Shown here: positions 15,706-27,189 of the stretch, piece after piece
Numbering within the stretch: the first letter of the stretch is position 1
How the letters are laid out: each line of letters opens with the position of its first letter
Notes under the pieces: generated by a model
What the model was told of the DNA's origin: nothing
What the model saw: the letters and a program-made list of their open reading frames with translations, nothing else
Database searches by the model: none
NCBI RefSeq assembly: GCF_019578655.1
Contig: NC_063263.1
Coordinates: 14,321,001-14,385,000, forward strand
Reading direction: 5' to 3'
DNA: 64,000 nt
Origin: Ricinus communis
Lineage: Eukaryota; Streptophyta; Magnoliopsida; Malpighiales; Euphorbiaceae
Program-made: the position numbers and the translations under genes

Positions 15706-16290
15706 CAGCTGGTCTTTAACATTTCATCATGTTCATAGCATTGAACTGGGTACGGCTGTGTGTCAAAGGGACAAATGTGCAGCAGGGAAGAGAATATTGG
15801 TAAGTACTCATCTGCAAGTCAAATCCAGATGAATGCAACTTGGAAGCATCGAATGATGGGGAAATGGCAGTCTGATGAGGTGATAATATTCTCTGCGATG
15901 GTAAAATTTTCGACTTGGCGATCGTATTGGTAAAAGCTTCATTGCTGAAGCAGTTAATGCAAGCAGGCCGAATGCTTCCATCGCTTGATCAGATTCTTAG
16001 CAGCAATGGCATACATTGAAGGCAACCCATTTAAGGGAGAAACTTTCAGAGGCTCCTGAACACAATGTTCTTTCTACTTTCCCTCTTCCCAAGAATATGT
16101 TAGTGGAAAGAAAGGATGGGAGGGATTATACATGTATCATCATAGTAATTATATTGATTACAAATTATTTGATGTATATTGTCCAAATTGTAGATAAATT
16201 TTCCTCTTTTTGACATTGATGATTCAAATTACTTCTACATTCCCTGTACAATCCCTTGATTCTTTTCAGAAATATAATATAGATAGGTAG
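15706..16290 (+). other. Probable 3' UTR of the polymerase epsilon gene
   Basis: Non-coding sequence after the TAG at 15703-15705, becoming AT-rich, with AATATAATATAG near 16270 as a possible polyadenylation region. The neighbouring gene ends convergently at 16686. The exact 3' end cannot be read from sequence alone. Confidence 0.45.
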
Positions 16291-16685
16291 TCACATTATT
16301 AAGATTCTGGAGATACCGATGGCACTATTTTCTTCCCATCAGTTCTCTGCATTCCTTATTTTCTTTCACAGAATCTGATATTTTCAAATAACCTTTAGTC
16401 TAGCCTTCTAAAATCTAGCTATCAGTCTTCTTAGTGCACATTAATCAACTTTAAGAAATTATCAAAATAAACCTATGCATGGTATTCATGATAATTTCAT
16501 GTAGCTAAAGTACACACGAATCTCCTTCACAATAATAATAAAAAAAAAAAACAATATTCATCCACTATATAGTATGGCATGGACTCTTGCCCTTTTTCAT
16601 CTCATTAAATTGATTAGTGTTCTGTTTTCACAGGCTGCCTAGGGATGTTATAAGAAAGATGTGTGCGCAAAAGCAGCTCAAACTG

Positions 16686-18253
16686 TTACCAGAAGAACCA
16701 TCTTTTGGTAGTTGAACTTGGAGCTGGGTCTTCATTAATCACACCGTTATTTCTGCTCTCCATACCCTGCTTTAAGGACTCCAGTCTTCTCCTGCACAAA
16801 AATAATGGACAATCCTTGTTAATCGATTAGGTGAATTAGATAACTTTCTGTATAGGTGTAATTATTGATTTTCCAACACTTAAATACAAAATGTCAAACA
16901 GCCAACAGATTTTGAAGCTATGACTTCTCTTGCTTTATGTTACTGATGCAGCTTAGAAGGGAAGACGAAAGCACTCATTCTTCTGCCTATATTCAAGATG
17001 CATGTAGGAAAAATAGAGGTAGATTCCAGAATCGAAACCATTTAGTGATTAGGGATACCTATACAAGTTCAAATACAGTTTTTTCGCATTGCTTCTAATA
17101 GAAGTAGATTCATTATTGGTCTACAAGGATGTAGATAAACATTACTTAGTATCTGTAAGACGCCCATGCAAGCTCCATCGCTGCCGAAATCCTTCAACAC
17201 CTTCAGTTCCACTAGCAAGAATCAAGCGCCTAAAAACAATAAAGAGTGATACCCATAGATGTTTAGGTCATTCTATTACTCACACCTTTGTTAGGGGAAA
17301 CTTTCACAGGCGGCTAAATGCCGAATGAACATATTTAGCATAACTATTGTCACAGAAAATACCTCTCTAGCGATGTGACTTCTGATTCAAGCTGTGAAGC
17401 TCTTTCCTTTGCTCCATCTAAAGGCATTGACAACCCCAATTTGCGTTCACTATCTTGAAGCCGTTGCCTAATTTCCTTGTCCTGCAACTCATTATTTTCA
17501 AAAGAAAAAGAAAAATCCAAACTGCTTATCAATCACTGAACCTCCAAAATCTTCATTTACAGGTTAAAACATCAAGTAAGAAAAATATGAACCATACAAG
17601 TAGAAACGAAATTTCATCTCACCCTCTTTTCAACACACTCTCGATATAAAGCAAGCTCATCTTGACAGAACGGTTCAATGTCATTGATTTGCAAACCTAT
17701 GGCAGAGATAGAATTAATTACTCTTTATGTCTATTAATATCACATACAATACAAGTGAAAGGAAAAAGCCCCTGAAGATTGTAAATACTATTGAAGCCAT
17801 TACCCTCCATTTGTATATGATATGAAAAATATACTGACAAAGTCATATAAATACTCGACGTCCTAAATGTTAGTCATGTAACAAAGTTAAGCAGTCAAGG
17901 CTTACAGAATAAATTGCAAAAATGACTTTTAAACACTTACAATTAATATGAACAATATAATCTAAATACTTAAATCCATACAAATGGAAATTGAAACTTA
18001 CACAAAAATAGATTCCTCAAAATCCCATCACACAAATTAACACCTTCAAGCACATGAGAAGCAATTTCTGGTGGGATGAGAGGAGATGGCGGCCCCAGCA
18101 TCAAATCATCTCCAACCAAAATAGTTTCCTCCATGGTTGGTTGTGAATCGACTGAAGATCACAGCAAGCAATAAGAAGCTCGTAAAATTCATTAAATTAT
18201 CACCATATATAAAACAGAACCTAGTAGACTAGGAGCATTTACATACCATCCAT
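16686..18253 (-). CDS. Twin-CX9C-type small protein with C-terminal coiled coil (six exons)
   Basis: Exons 18247-18253 (only 7 coding bases), 18002-18151, 17623-17696, 17363-17481, 17146-17229 and 16686-16791 join in frame to about 179 aa, from ATG at 18253 to TAA at 16686. Cysteines fall at residues 43, 53, 63 and 73, so the core is C-X9-C-X9-C-X9-C (CDGILRNLFLC, then CQDELALYREC). The third TGT is not split, but the codon of Cys53 spans the exon 2/3 junction. After the core comes a charged, probably helical stretch (residues ~74-160) and a WFFW end. Twin CX9C proteins are usually oxidised by Mia40 in the mitochondrial intermembrane space and act in respiratory complex assembly; that role here is inferred from the spacing only. 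I recognise no named orthologue. A second in-frame ATG in exon 2 (QPTMEE) is an alternative start. Confidence 0.8.
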
Positions 18254-20260
18254 GATTGTTGTAATTAAGTATCAAAACCTGTAAACAACAAAAATGAAAC
18301 GAAAGTTAAGCAGAAAATTAATGAAGCACAAGAACCAAAACATTTTGAACACTTAAATTAAAGCAGGACACTGTTTATCTTCATTTTCGGGAAATATAAA
18401 CAACAAGAAATAACAATAATAATAGAAAGCTACCCACTTTCTTATTCAATTCAAGAGAAACAGGACGGACATGATAATAAATGTACACAGGCTTCCAAAT
18501 CGGAAGACAACCTTTATTGAGGAATTTCATCAAACACAGTCAAGACACCACGAAACCAACCTTTCTAGACCAAAGGGAAGCAATTGAACAAAATGGGCTT
18601 TTCAGTTTCGAATGCTAATAAAGAAAAGCGATCATATTGTCCAGGAAATGGGAAGCTGAAATATATCTGCAAAGAAGAAAAGTTGCTCAGCTAAAGAAAG
18701 ATTTGGCTTTCTTTTCTTTCCTTATTAAGTGTGTCTACCACAGACACCTAAGAATTTCTCTTGCACTACTGCTAACCTTCTCTTCTACAAATTTATGTCA
18801 TAAACAAAGATTGATGAGAGAAATTATGACGCCCTGCACACATCCTCAAGACAAAACAGAAATACAGCAAATAAAAGAAATACCATCATGTAATCTTTTT
18901 TACTTTTTTTTAAAAATTATTATTTCCCTTATAATATTGAGGATTAAATTTACAAATGTATAAAAAGCCTCCTAAATTTGGGCTAAACTATATATATATA
19001 TATATATAGAGTAAATTTAACTAATAGTTTTATTGAAAATTAAAATTAAAATCAATGTCAAAAGAAAGTATTCGCATTAAAAGCTTAAAAATTACATAAT
19101 AAATTCAATAAAAAATATAAATATGCATAAGCTTCAATTTGTAGTATGTGTGCTTCTGGATGCTCTGAAAATATTTCTGTTTCTCGAGCAGCTGCTCACG
19201 TGGCCGAAAAGGTGCTTCTGACATCCTGCATTAAAGTTATAATCTAAGAAAGGCAATTCTAACAATAAACCCATTTCTGTAACATTCTTTGAACACATTT
19301 CTGTGACTCACTCATTATGGCCAAGCCAAACAAAATAACAAAACTTAGGCACATGTATGACGGCATAGCTCCTTGCCATGTTTAAAAATTTCAAGCAAGG
19401 CACAGCAACTTAGTTAATATTTAGCGAATCCCAGTCACCCTCAAAGCCTCAGTTTGAACATAGAATGAGATTGGAAAAATTATCACCTAAATCACTGAAC
19501 CTGTGCACAAATTCAACCAAGAAAACAGACCGATTGCAACTCCTACATTTTTCTATGCTGAAACTCTCTTAATTTCCAAGTTGAGCATATCAACAGACTC
19601 GGCCAGCCACAGTTCAATATCCCGCTATCCAAAGCTGATTACAAATGTCCAATCCTACTCTATCCCCATGTCCAAAAGTCACTAAACAAAGAATGCAAGA
19701 AAAGTGAAGTAGCAACGCAGAAAAATAAATAAATATTGCATGTATATTCCACCAACTTGAACGCTGATGGGAAAAAGTACCAGAAAAAGCCAGGAAACAA
19801 GTATAATAATGAGGAACATAGATGATAAACTAGATTCTCAATTCATGTAAAGCGCTCTAAGCAATCACTGATAAGCAGATAAACAAACAATAATCACGGC
19901 AGTCAAAATGATCATCTTCTGCGTATATCTCTCAGTAATCTCAATTAGCAATCAACAAAAGAAGAGAAAAAAAAAAATCTAATTTTTTCTCTATCAATCA
20001 TGCCAGATTCTACTATTTAAATCTGCCTAAGTGATTAATAGTGTATTTAATTTGGAAATCTTACCATAATCGAGAAGCAAACAATCAAGAAAATCAAGTA
20101 CCTTAAAAAACCCTAGATCTAAAAAGGAAAAAGAAAACGCATGAAAATAAAACCAGATGGTTGAATACTGATCTGAAATGAATAGTTGTAATTAAAAGGA
20201 AAAGAAAACTAACCTGTGAGAATGAAAATTGTTAAAATGAGTAGGGCTTGGGGCTGCGTC
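18254..20260 (-). other. 5' UTR and long leader intron of the CX9C gene
   Basis: A minus-strand acceptor (TTTACAG, read from + 18279-18285) lies 25 bases upstream of the ATG. A good donor (CTCACAG then GTTAGT) lies near + 20213-20219, so a ~1.9 kb leader intron is likely, with a short first exon at ~20215-20260. The interval is AT-rich with a short TA run near 18990-19008. I see no coding sequence in it. Confidence 0.5.
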
Positions 20261-20531
20261 CCGTAATTATGTGTACGGTGACGACAATGAGTTGCCACCT
20301 TATCCACTTTTTTCTTTTCTTTTTTAGATTTATTTATTTATAACTCGTCCGGTTTTTATCCGATCAAATCAAAAGCTGAAGAATCATAAGTTTTATCGGA
20401 TCGAACCGGAGTTCAGCCCGAGTACATATTAAAATGTTCCTTTCTTTCTTGTCTGCAGATTAAAGTGAAACCCTTTTAGCTTTTCTGAAGGTCATATTAA
20501 TATATTTACCTGTTTTTCATTCTATGGAAGT

Positions 20532-21026
20532 GTCATTGACGTGCCGGTGGAGGATACTTGGCCTGGAGTGGAATCACTTGGCAATTATGCTTCTGTTACT
20601 ACAGACGTATGTAATAGAACTAATAAAAGTCCGGCAAATCTTCTTATTTCTTTTTTCTCTTTATTATGCTATCATCATATTCACTATGTTTTCCATTACT
20701 GCATGCAATGCAGTATCGTCAAAGTTTTCATGCAAGGAGGAGACTGGGATCAAAAGTCCCTTACCTTGAAGATGATGGATTAGAACTTCTCAGGGTGAGT
20801 AGTTTTTAGATTTTTGCTTAATCTGTATCCATTATGTTAGAATCTTGATAGCACTTTTCATGGGCAGAATTCCTTTCGATCTATAATGTTGTTATTATCC
20901 TGAAACCTGAAGTTTTCTATTGTTCATCTTCTGTAACAGAGCATGCTGTGTCTGAATCCAGCAACAATAATTACGGCCAACCAAGCACTCCATCATCGCT
21001 ACTTCAATGATCTTCAGAGTGCATAA
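20532..21026 (+). pseudogene. 5'-truncated cyclin-dependent-kinase-like gene end (three exons)
   Basis: Three phase-0 pieces with good splice sites: ~20532-20606 (VPVEDTWPGV, then donor GTATGT), 20714-20794 (VPYLEDDGLELLR, donor GTGAGT) and 20940-21026 (SMLCLNPATIITANQAL, then HHRYFNDL and stop TAA). This is the end of the CDK C-lobe: the EDTWPGV segment after helix G, the GLELL/MLCLNP segment and the ALxHxYF segment with its invariant-Arg position changed to Ile (ATIITA where CDKs have KRITA). No glycine loop, PSTAIRE-like helix, HRDLK or DFG can be found upstream, and only ~270 bp separate it from the divergent CX9C gene. It is therefore an orphan 3' fragment; whether it is transcribed is unknown. 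Confidence 0.75.
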
Positions 21027-21403
21027 TGAATTACTACTGGTCTTTCTTGCTACTTCCAAGTGAACTAGATTAATGTTTTTTTGTTTTGTGAAGGAAGAAT
21101 GTGGCACATTATTAGTTAATCTTTCTTGACATCGACTACCATTTTTCTATAGCTTGTGATTAAGTATTCCCCATGCGAATGCGAGCGCACGTATATGTTG
21201 TCTCTTTAATTCCTTCCATAGAATTTGGATATTAATAGAACAACAAATACCACGAGAAAGGAAAATACTTACAACTAGAAACTTTTCATCTTGATATTGT
21301 CAATTAAGCTATTTGTTCAATGAAAAGTTGCAGTTCCAATTTTTTCAACATTATTTATCAAATTAATAGCACAGTCCGTGCAGTGCAAACGTTCAGATAA
21401 AGC

Positions 21404-21590
21404 TTGGAGGAGTTGCCTACTGACCTAATCATCCATATCCTTGTGAAGATGCCAGTTATCACTATCCTGACAATCTTACGATGTGTCTATAAGCTGTGGC
21501 GCAACATTATTGATAGCTCTTCCTTCATTGATATGTTACTACCGATGCCTGTTACTATAATTCTTTTTCTGCTGAATCTTAAACGCTGAT
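21404..21590 (+). pseudogene. F-box domain fragment
   Basis: Reads LEELPTDLIIHILVKMPV, then a VYKLWRNIIDSSSF segment: the LPxDLIxxILxxLPVxxLLRFxxVCKxWxxLIxSxxF pattern of a plant F-box N-terminus. The usual ATG is TTG here and the frame ends after ~60 codons without kelch or FBA repeats. F-box proteins are SCF ubiquitin-ligase adaptors; this is a dead fragment or relic. Confidence 0.65.
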
Positions 21591-21928
21591 GCCTCTCGTG
21601 ATTCCATTGCCCTGGAATTATGTTGCCATTGATATAACTCAAACCGCCCTTTTCTCCTTTAATAAAATAAGGATTAGCATATATTATAGGGAACACCTCT
21701 AGGCTGCTTTTTCTTCTTCTTTCAATAATTTGCATCTTCCATAGCAAACATTCTAGGAAAAATACTTAGTTTAGCCCCTGAAGTTTACTCCAAAGATCAC
21801 ACAAGAACCTGTCTTTGATGTAATCCATATTACTCAGGTTCTTTTTTATGTTTATGTAAAAATATCATGGTTAACTGAATTTTTTCTCATTTTTTTTTAA
21901 ATCTAAAATTAGGTGTTCTTTTTTCCAA

Positions 21929-22010
21929 AATATGCTATGCTTGAACCCAGCTACAAGAATTACTGCCATCAATCACTTACCAAAAGGATGTACATGTAAG
22001 TACCACTGCA
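21929..22010 (+). pseudogene. Second copy of the CDK-like last exon, decayed
   Basis: Reads MLCLNPATRITAINH in one frame, closely matching SMLCLNPATIITANQAL of the kinase fragment ~1 kb upstream, at both DNA and protein level, before diverging near 21985. It retains the Arg (ATRITA) that the first copy lacks. No partner exons are visible; probably part of a local duplication. Confidence 0.6.
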
Positions 22011-22109
22011 AATGACCTATCCATTATATTACATACCAATATATGTTCTAATGTATTATCCATCCTGAACTCTGAAGCTGTCAGCCTAACTGAGATGTCT
22101 GTCGCATTT

Positions 22110-22680
22110 ACTATGATTTAATTTTCTTAAAAGTAGTTATTGTTTTATTTCAGAATCATTTCATACTTAAATCATACTTTTTCACTTGATGGCCTGTAAT
22201 ATAGCCGAAAAGCCATTTATTTGTTTAATGAATTTAATTGTCCGAAATAGAATTAAGAATTCAGATGCTTGCCATAAGCATCCAAGACTAAGTCTCCCTG
22301 CAAAGTCAGTATGCATATTTTTTCTTCAATTAATGTTGATTTCTATTATTAATAAATGTGATTACAAAATTTTAATTTTGCTTCAATTTCTTTTTGGTTG
22401 GACATTAAGAACTTTACTGACCTATTAGATTTTAAGTCAATTCTAATTTAAGCAAATGTAAAATATAAGCTATACCAATTTAAACAATATAAGTAGATGT
22501 GTTATCCTTAATATAATAACATCAAATCGGATTTTTTATTCTTTTTTTTCTTTTTTATATATATTGATAATCCAAGTCAAAGAGTGGTCTGGGTTAGCCC
22601 TTCGGAATATATTGTTATTCCAATCATTTAGAAAATGTGTCTTTCTGAACTTCTGGTCATTATATATAAGAAAAACGATC
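22110..22680. other. Intergenic; contains the distal 3' flank of the extensin array
   Basis: No gene seen. From ~22565 the sequence (AATCCAAGTCAAAGAGTGG and following ~115 bases) is homologous to 31447-31550 and 35016-35110, which are 3' flanks of the other two extensin copies. This ties the left side of the MULE insertion to the extensin tandem unit. Confidence 0.7.
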
Positions 22681-22969
22681 CCAGATATTTCGATCTTTAA
22701 CCATTTTCTCAAATTTACCCTCACCTTTAAAACGTATCAATTTGGTCCACCATATTTGCGTCTTGTATCATTCCTACCCACCCGTGTTTTGGCGTGTGCC
22801 ACTAATGACATGGCGTCCACACATTGCTCTGGTTTGTCTACGTGGTTGCTCTACTTTGTCTACGTGGCTGAGGACATAGAAGTGTCTCAAAACTCACCGT
22901 TTTTTCCCTATTACTTCCCCAATTTTTTCTCCAATTCTATCCTTAATTCTAATTTCTAGGGTTTCTAAT
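22681..22969 (+). repeat. Left terminal inverted repeat of the MULE
   Basis: Starts CCAGATATTTCGATC and ends GGGTTTCTAAT. It pairs with the reverse complement of 27844-28131 over its full length with scattered substitutions, for example ACCTTTAAAACGTATCAAT shared exactly. Confidence 0.9.
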
Positions 22970-23084
22970 TTTTACCCGTTTCGTCCACACATATAGCCTC
23001 ATTTCGCCCATTTCTCTCTATTATCTTTGTCCCTTCTTCTGTAGTCCATTATTGTTGAAGCTCGTGCCTGTGGTCCCCCGCAAG

Positions 23085-26000
23085 ATGGCTCCTTCCAGAA
23101 AATAACAACGAAGGTATGTATTTGTTAATATATTGAATGGGTAAAGCAATGCAAGTGGTGGGGAATCTTATTGTCGTGGGTATAACATTGTACGGAAAAA
23201 GCATTTGTTATCACTACAACCTTTGAGCACTTGCATTTGCATTTGCATTTTTTTATTACTACATGCATTTGCATTTGTTATTACTACATGCATTTGCATT
23301 TGTTATTACTACAAAGTGGCATTTGTATTGCTGCATTACTAATATAATTGCTGTGTGTATATTTCTGCAGTATTCCTATTGAATTTCATCATGGTAGGGC
23401 ATTAATTAGTAATCCTATAGTCAACTATGCTGGTGGGTGTTCTGTAAATTTTAGTGGCATTTCTAGTTTCACTAATGATATTGAGGAGATAGTGAAAACA
23501 TTAGGATATACACATTTCTTAAGTGTTGCCTATGAACCCCATAGGAGATGGAACCCTATAGGGAAGGAATTAGGCTTAGTTTTTGTTGAGACTGAGGAAG
23601 AGTGCAAAAAGATGTTTGCAGAAGGTTTAGAGTATGACTTTTTAAGAGTTTATACTGAAGTTGTAACAATTACTCCAAACTGTGGGCAAACTACAACTGA
23701 AAATGAGATTCAACATCATAATGACAATGCAGATGAACCATTGACTGTAGTTGGATTTGAAAATACAAATCAAAATGAAACTGAACCTGAAAGTGTTGTA
23801 AATAAAGGGGAAAATCAAGTAGAACCCGAATGTGTAAACAATGTTAATGACTATGTTGGATCTAGTGAGGATGAAGATTATACCCCTGAAAATGATGAAT
23901 GTGATGATGAGGATAGCCTATCTTCTGATGTTTCTGACTCAGATGTGGATGAGGAATATGTGACTGCAAAACAGAATCTGAAGGACTTTATCAAGACTGT
24001 AGTTGACAATGGATTTGGTTTAGGATTGGATAGGGACCAAGAGAGAGGTGACACTAGGTTTGTGGGGGCTAGTAGCAATACTAGAGTGGATGGCAATGTG
24101 AGTGATAGTAGTGAGTGCCATTCTGAGTACCCTGACATTGATGCTGAGGTTGATACTCATGTTTCAAGTGATGATGATGACTATGGTTTTAGGAAAAAAA
24201 AGAGGGAGAAAAAAATAATTTACAATCCTAAGTGTAATCATTAAGAGTTAAAGTTTGTAGCAGGAATGAAATTCACAAATGCAGAACAATTTAGAGGAGC
24301 AGTACAGAATTATGCTATTGCAAATGGGTATGATGTGTGGTGAAAAAGGAATGGAGAAGATCGGATGGAAGCACAATGTAAAGGAAACTGCAATTGGAGA
24401 GTGTATGCTTCAAAAGTTCCAAATGAGAGGACATTCATGGTTAGAACTGTTAGACCTAACCATAACTGTGCTAGGGTGCAAAGAAATAATATGGCAACTA
24501 CAAAGTAGCTGGTTGATGAGTTTTTAAATGAATTTAGAAAGAAACCAAATTATTCTGTAGCTGAAATGGAATCTGATTTGATGACAAAATATGCACTAAA
24601 GGTCTCAAAATGCTCATGTTATAGGGCAAAATAGCTGGCTTTAGCGAAGCTTAGAGGATTAATAGAGGCTCATTATGCCAAGTTGAGATCCTATGTGCAT
24701 AAATCGAAGAGAGTTAATAGAGAAGGATGTTTTGACCTAGAATGCAATATGGAAGGGGATAATTCTGTTTTTCAAGGATTATACATATGTTTTAGTGGAT
24801 TAAGGAAGGGTTTTATGGAAGGTTGTAGACCTTACATATCCCTAGATGGTGTATTTCTAAAGAATATACTTAGGGGTGCAATTTTAAGTGCAATTGGTCG
24901 TGATGGTAACAACCAAATGTACCCCATTGCTTGGGTAGTGGTGTTGGCTGAGAATGAAAACACTTGGAGATGGTTCCTAAGCAGATTTTTCAATGACTTG
25001 TCTATTGACACAGGCATAGGATGGACCTTCATAAGTGACCAACAAAAGGTTTGTTTATTGCTTATTTTTTCTTATACTTGAATCAGTTAATAGTTAAATT
25101 ACTTATATGCAATTTGTTTTGTTGATGCTTATAGGACCTTATTAAAGTATTACAAGAGTATGTTCCACATGCTGAAATAAGAAATTGTTCAAGACACATT
25201 TATGCAAATTGGAAGAAATTGCATAATGGAATTGAACTGAAATAACTATTTTAGAAAATTGTATACAGTACATATGAAGCACAATTTCTCGCTAACTTGA
25301 AGGAACTTAGAGAAGTTGATCCTGAGGCAGAAAATGGATTTGTTTCCAGGGATCCAAAACTCTTCTGTAAAGCATACATATCCACTCTCCCTAAGTGTGA
25401 CAATGTTGACAACAACATTGCTGAGACTTTTAATGGATGAATATGCAAAGCAAGGTTGCTGTATATTATTGACATGTTGGAAGAAATTAGGGGTGCTTTG
25501 ATGGAAATGATTAAAATGAAGTATGACATGGTGAAAAACAATATGGATGAATTGTGCCCAAGGATTAGAAAGAAAATTGAGAAGTTAAAGTGGGAAACTA
25601 GATTCTGTATACCACAGGCAGCTTTGAATGATAAATTTCAGGTTAAATTGTTTGATGATCAGTTTGTGGTGTCTCTGCCAGACAAGAGTTGCACATGCAG
25701 AGCTTGCACATGCAGAGCTTGGCAACTGACTGGAATTCCTTGCATTCATGCAATTTTTAGTATTTATTGGTTGAGGCAGAATGTGGATGACTATGTTGAT
25801 GAATTCTATAAAAAAGACATGTACTTATAAGCCTATTAGTATGCCATTGAACCATTAAATGGCCAGAAGATATGGCATGAGATCACTGAGGCACCAGTAC
25901 ATCCACCACCATTCAAAAAGATGCCAAGAAGACCTAAGGTGAATAGAAAAAAAGTTGTTAATAAAAAAAAAAGGGATCCAAACAAATTAAGTAGAAATGG

Positions 26001-26911
26001 AATAACGATGCAGTGTAGAATTTGCTATGCATATGGACACAATAAAAGAGGGTGCCCAAGAAAGGATAATCCACCTGCATCTAAAGATATTCTGGACAAT
26101 CAGGTATAATTTTTTTATTAGAGCTGTCATATCACAAATTAAGTAGTATGTTCATTCATGAATTTTCTACTTGTAACAGAGAAGCAGATGGAGAAGTAGA
26201 TGCCCACCAGCTCCTACAAGTAATGTTACCAATATTGATATATCAAATCAGACTACAATTGAAAATGTAGAAGTTGGTCCTTTACAATCCAAACCACCAT
26301 ATGATAAGAGAATAATTGCCAAAGAAAAAATTCAGGTATTGTTCATAACTTAGTTCTGTGTGAATTATACTTAGTAATCCTATGAATTATGTGTTGTTGT
26401 ACTGCAGGCTAGAAAAGGATATGGCCTGCACATATCCACAGAGACTGGTAATATGTATTTAAGAGTACGTACTCAACATGTCAGATGTGAATCTCTAATT
26501 TTGTGTGTTTTCATATGTTTCATGTTCTAAATATAAAATGTCATAATGCAGATGCCAGGGGAAAGGAATGTGAGGACTATTAGTGGTTGTATAGAAATAA
26601 CAACAGTAGCAAGGCAATCCATAAAGAGGTCTAACACCCAAAGATTAACTACAGCTACAAAGGAACAAAGATCAACTACAGCTACTCATGTACAAAGTGT
26701 GAAAGTTTGTAGCCAAACTTCAACAGCTACAAAGGCAAAAGAGAAGGTGGTAGCTAATTTTAAAGGCAAAGAGAAGGTGGTAGCTAGTTCGAAAGGTAAA
26801 CAAAAGTTGGTACCTACAAAGACAAAGACTAGTAAGCATGCAGATTTGGTGATTCAAGAAGGACAACATGTTTTGCCAAAGCCAATGCAGAAGTTTAAGA
26901 AGTTGCCTTAG
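23085..26911 (+). pseudogene. MURA-type MULE transposase, nonsense-riddled but in frame
   Basis: Probable exons: 23085-23113, 23371-25048, 25135-26103, 26180-26335, 26408-26464, 26552-26911. Order of parts: PB1-like N-terminal region (FHHGRALISNPIVNY, GYTHFLSVAYEP), a long acidic linker (SSEDEDYTPENDECDDED), the MuDR DNA-binding domain (FVAGMKFTNAEQFRGAV), the MULE transposase domain (YISLDGVFLKNILRGAIL, then TFISDQQK with the second Asp), a SWIM zinc finger (C-T-C then GIPCIHA), and a CCHC knuckle (CRICYAYGHNKRGCP). Stops interrupt the frame at 23103, 24242, 24341, 24506, 24632, 25243, 25252, 25438, 25828 and 25837. Intron splice sites and frame are otherwise intact. A 15-bp tandem duplication lies in the SWIM finger. 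Confidence 0.9.
23220..23330 (+). repeat. Short tandem repeats in the transposase intron
   Basis: About four degenerate units built on CATGCATTTGCATTTGTTAT plus TACTA (~25 bp), inside the first intron of the MULE gene. Subterminal repeats are common in MULEs; function unknown. Confidence 0.75.
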
Positions 26912-27189
26912 AGAAGTTGCAGTACTGTGTTTTTGTTAGAGCTTATAAAGTTGCATGGAACAAAACTGTCATTTGGACCATATCAATTAGTTTGCCTTCA
27001 TATGTATTGTTTTACGTGTTTGTCTTTTCCAAGACATATGTTTAATGTACCTCATGATTTTTGTAAGGATTCTATATTATAGTAATGTTAAAAGGCTGTT
27101 TAATGCCTATTTTATCTGTCCAAATGTGAATCTGTCATATTAACTATAGGTTCATTTTACTTCATCAAAGCCAAAAGGAATACATGCAA

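Noticed and set aside
21404..21590. A functional F-box gene
   Set aside because: No ATG at the normal place, ends after ~60 codons, no C-terminal repeats.
23085..25839. Stop-codon readthrough or recoding in the MULE transposase
   Set aside because: All three stop codons occur, at ten unrelated sites, in positions typical of Gln and Trp; ordinary nonsense decay is simpler.
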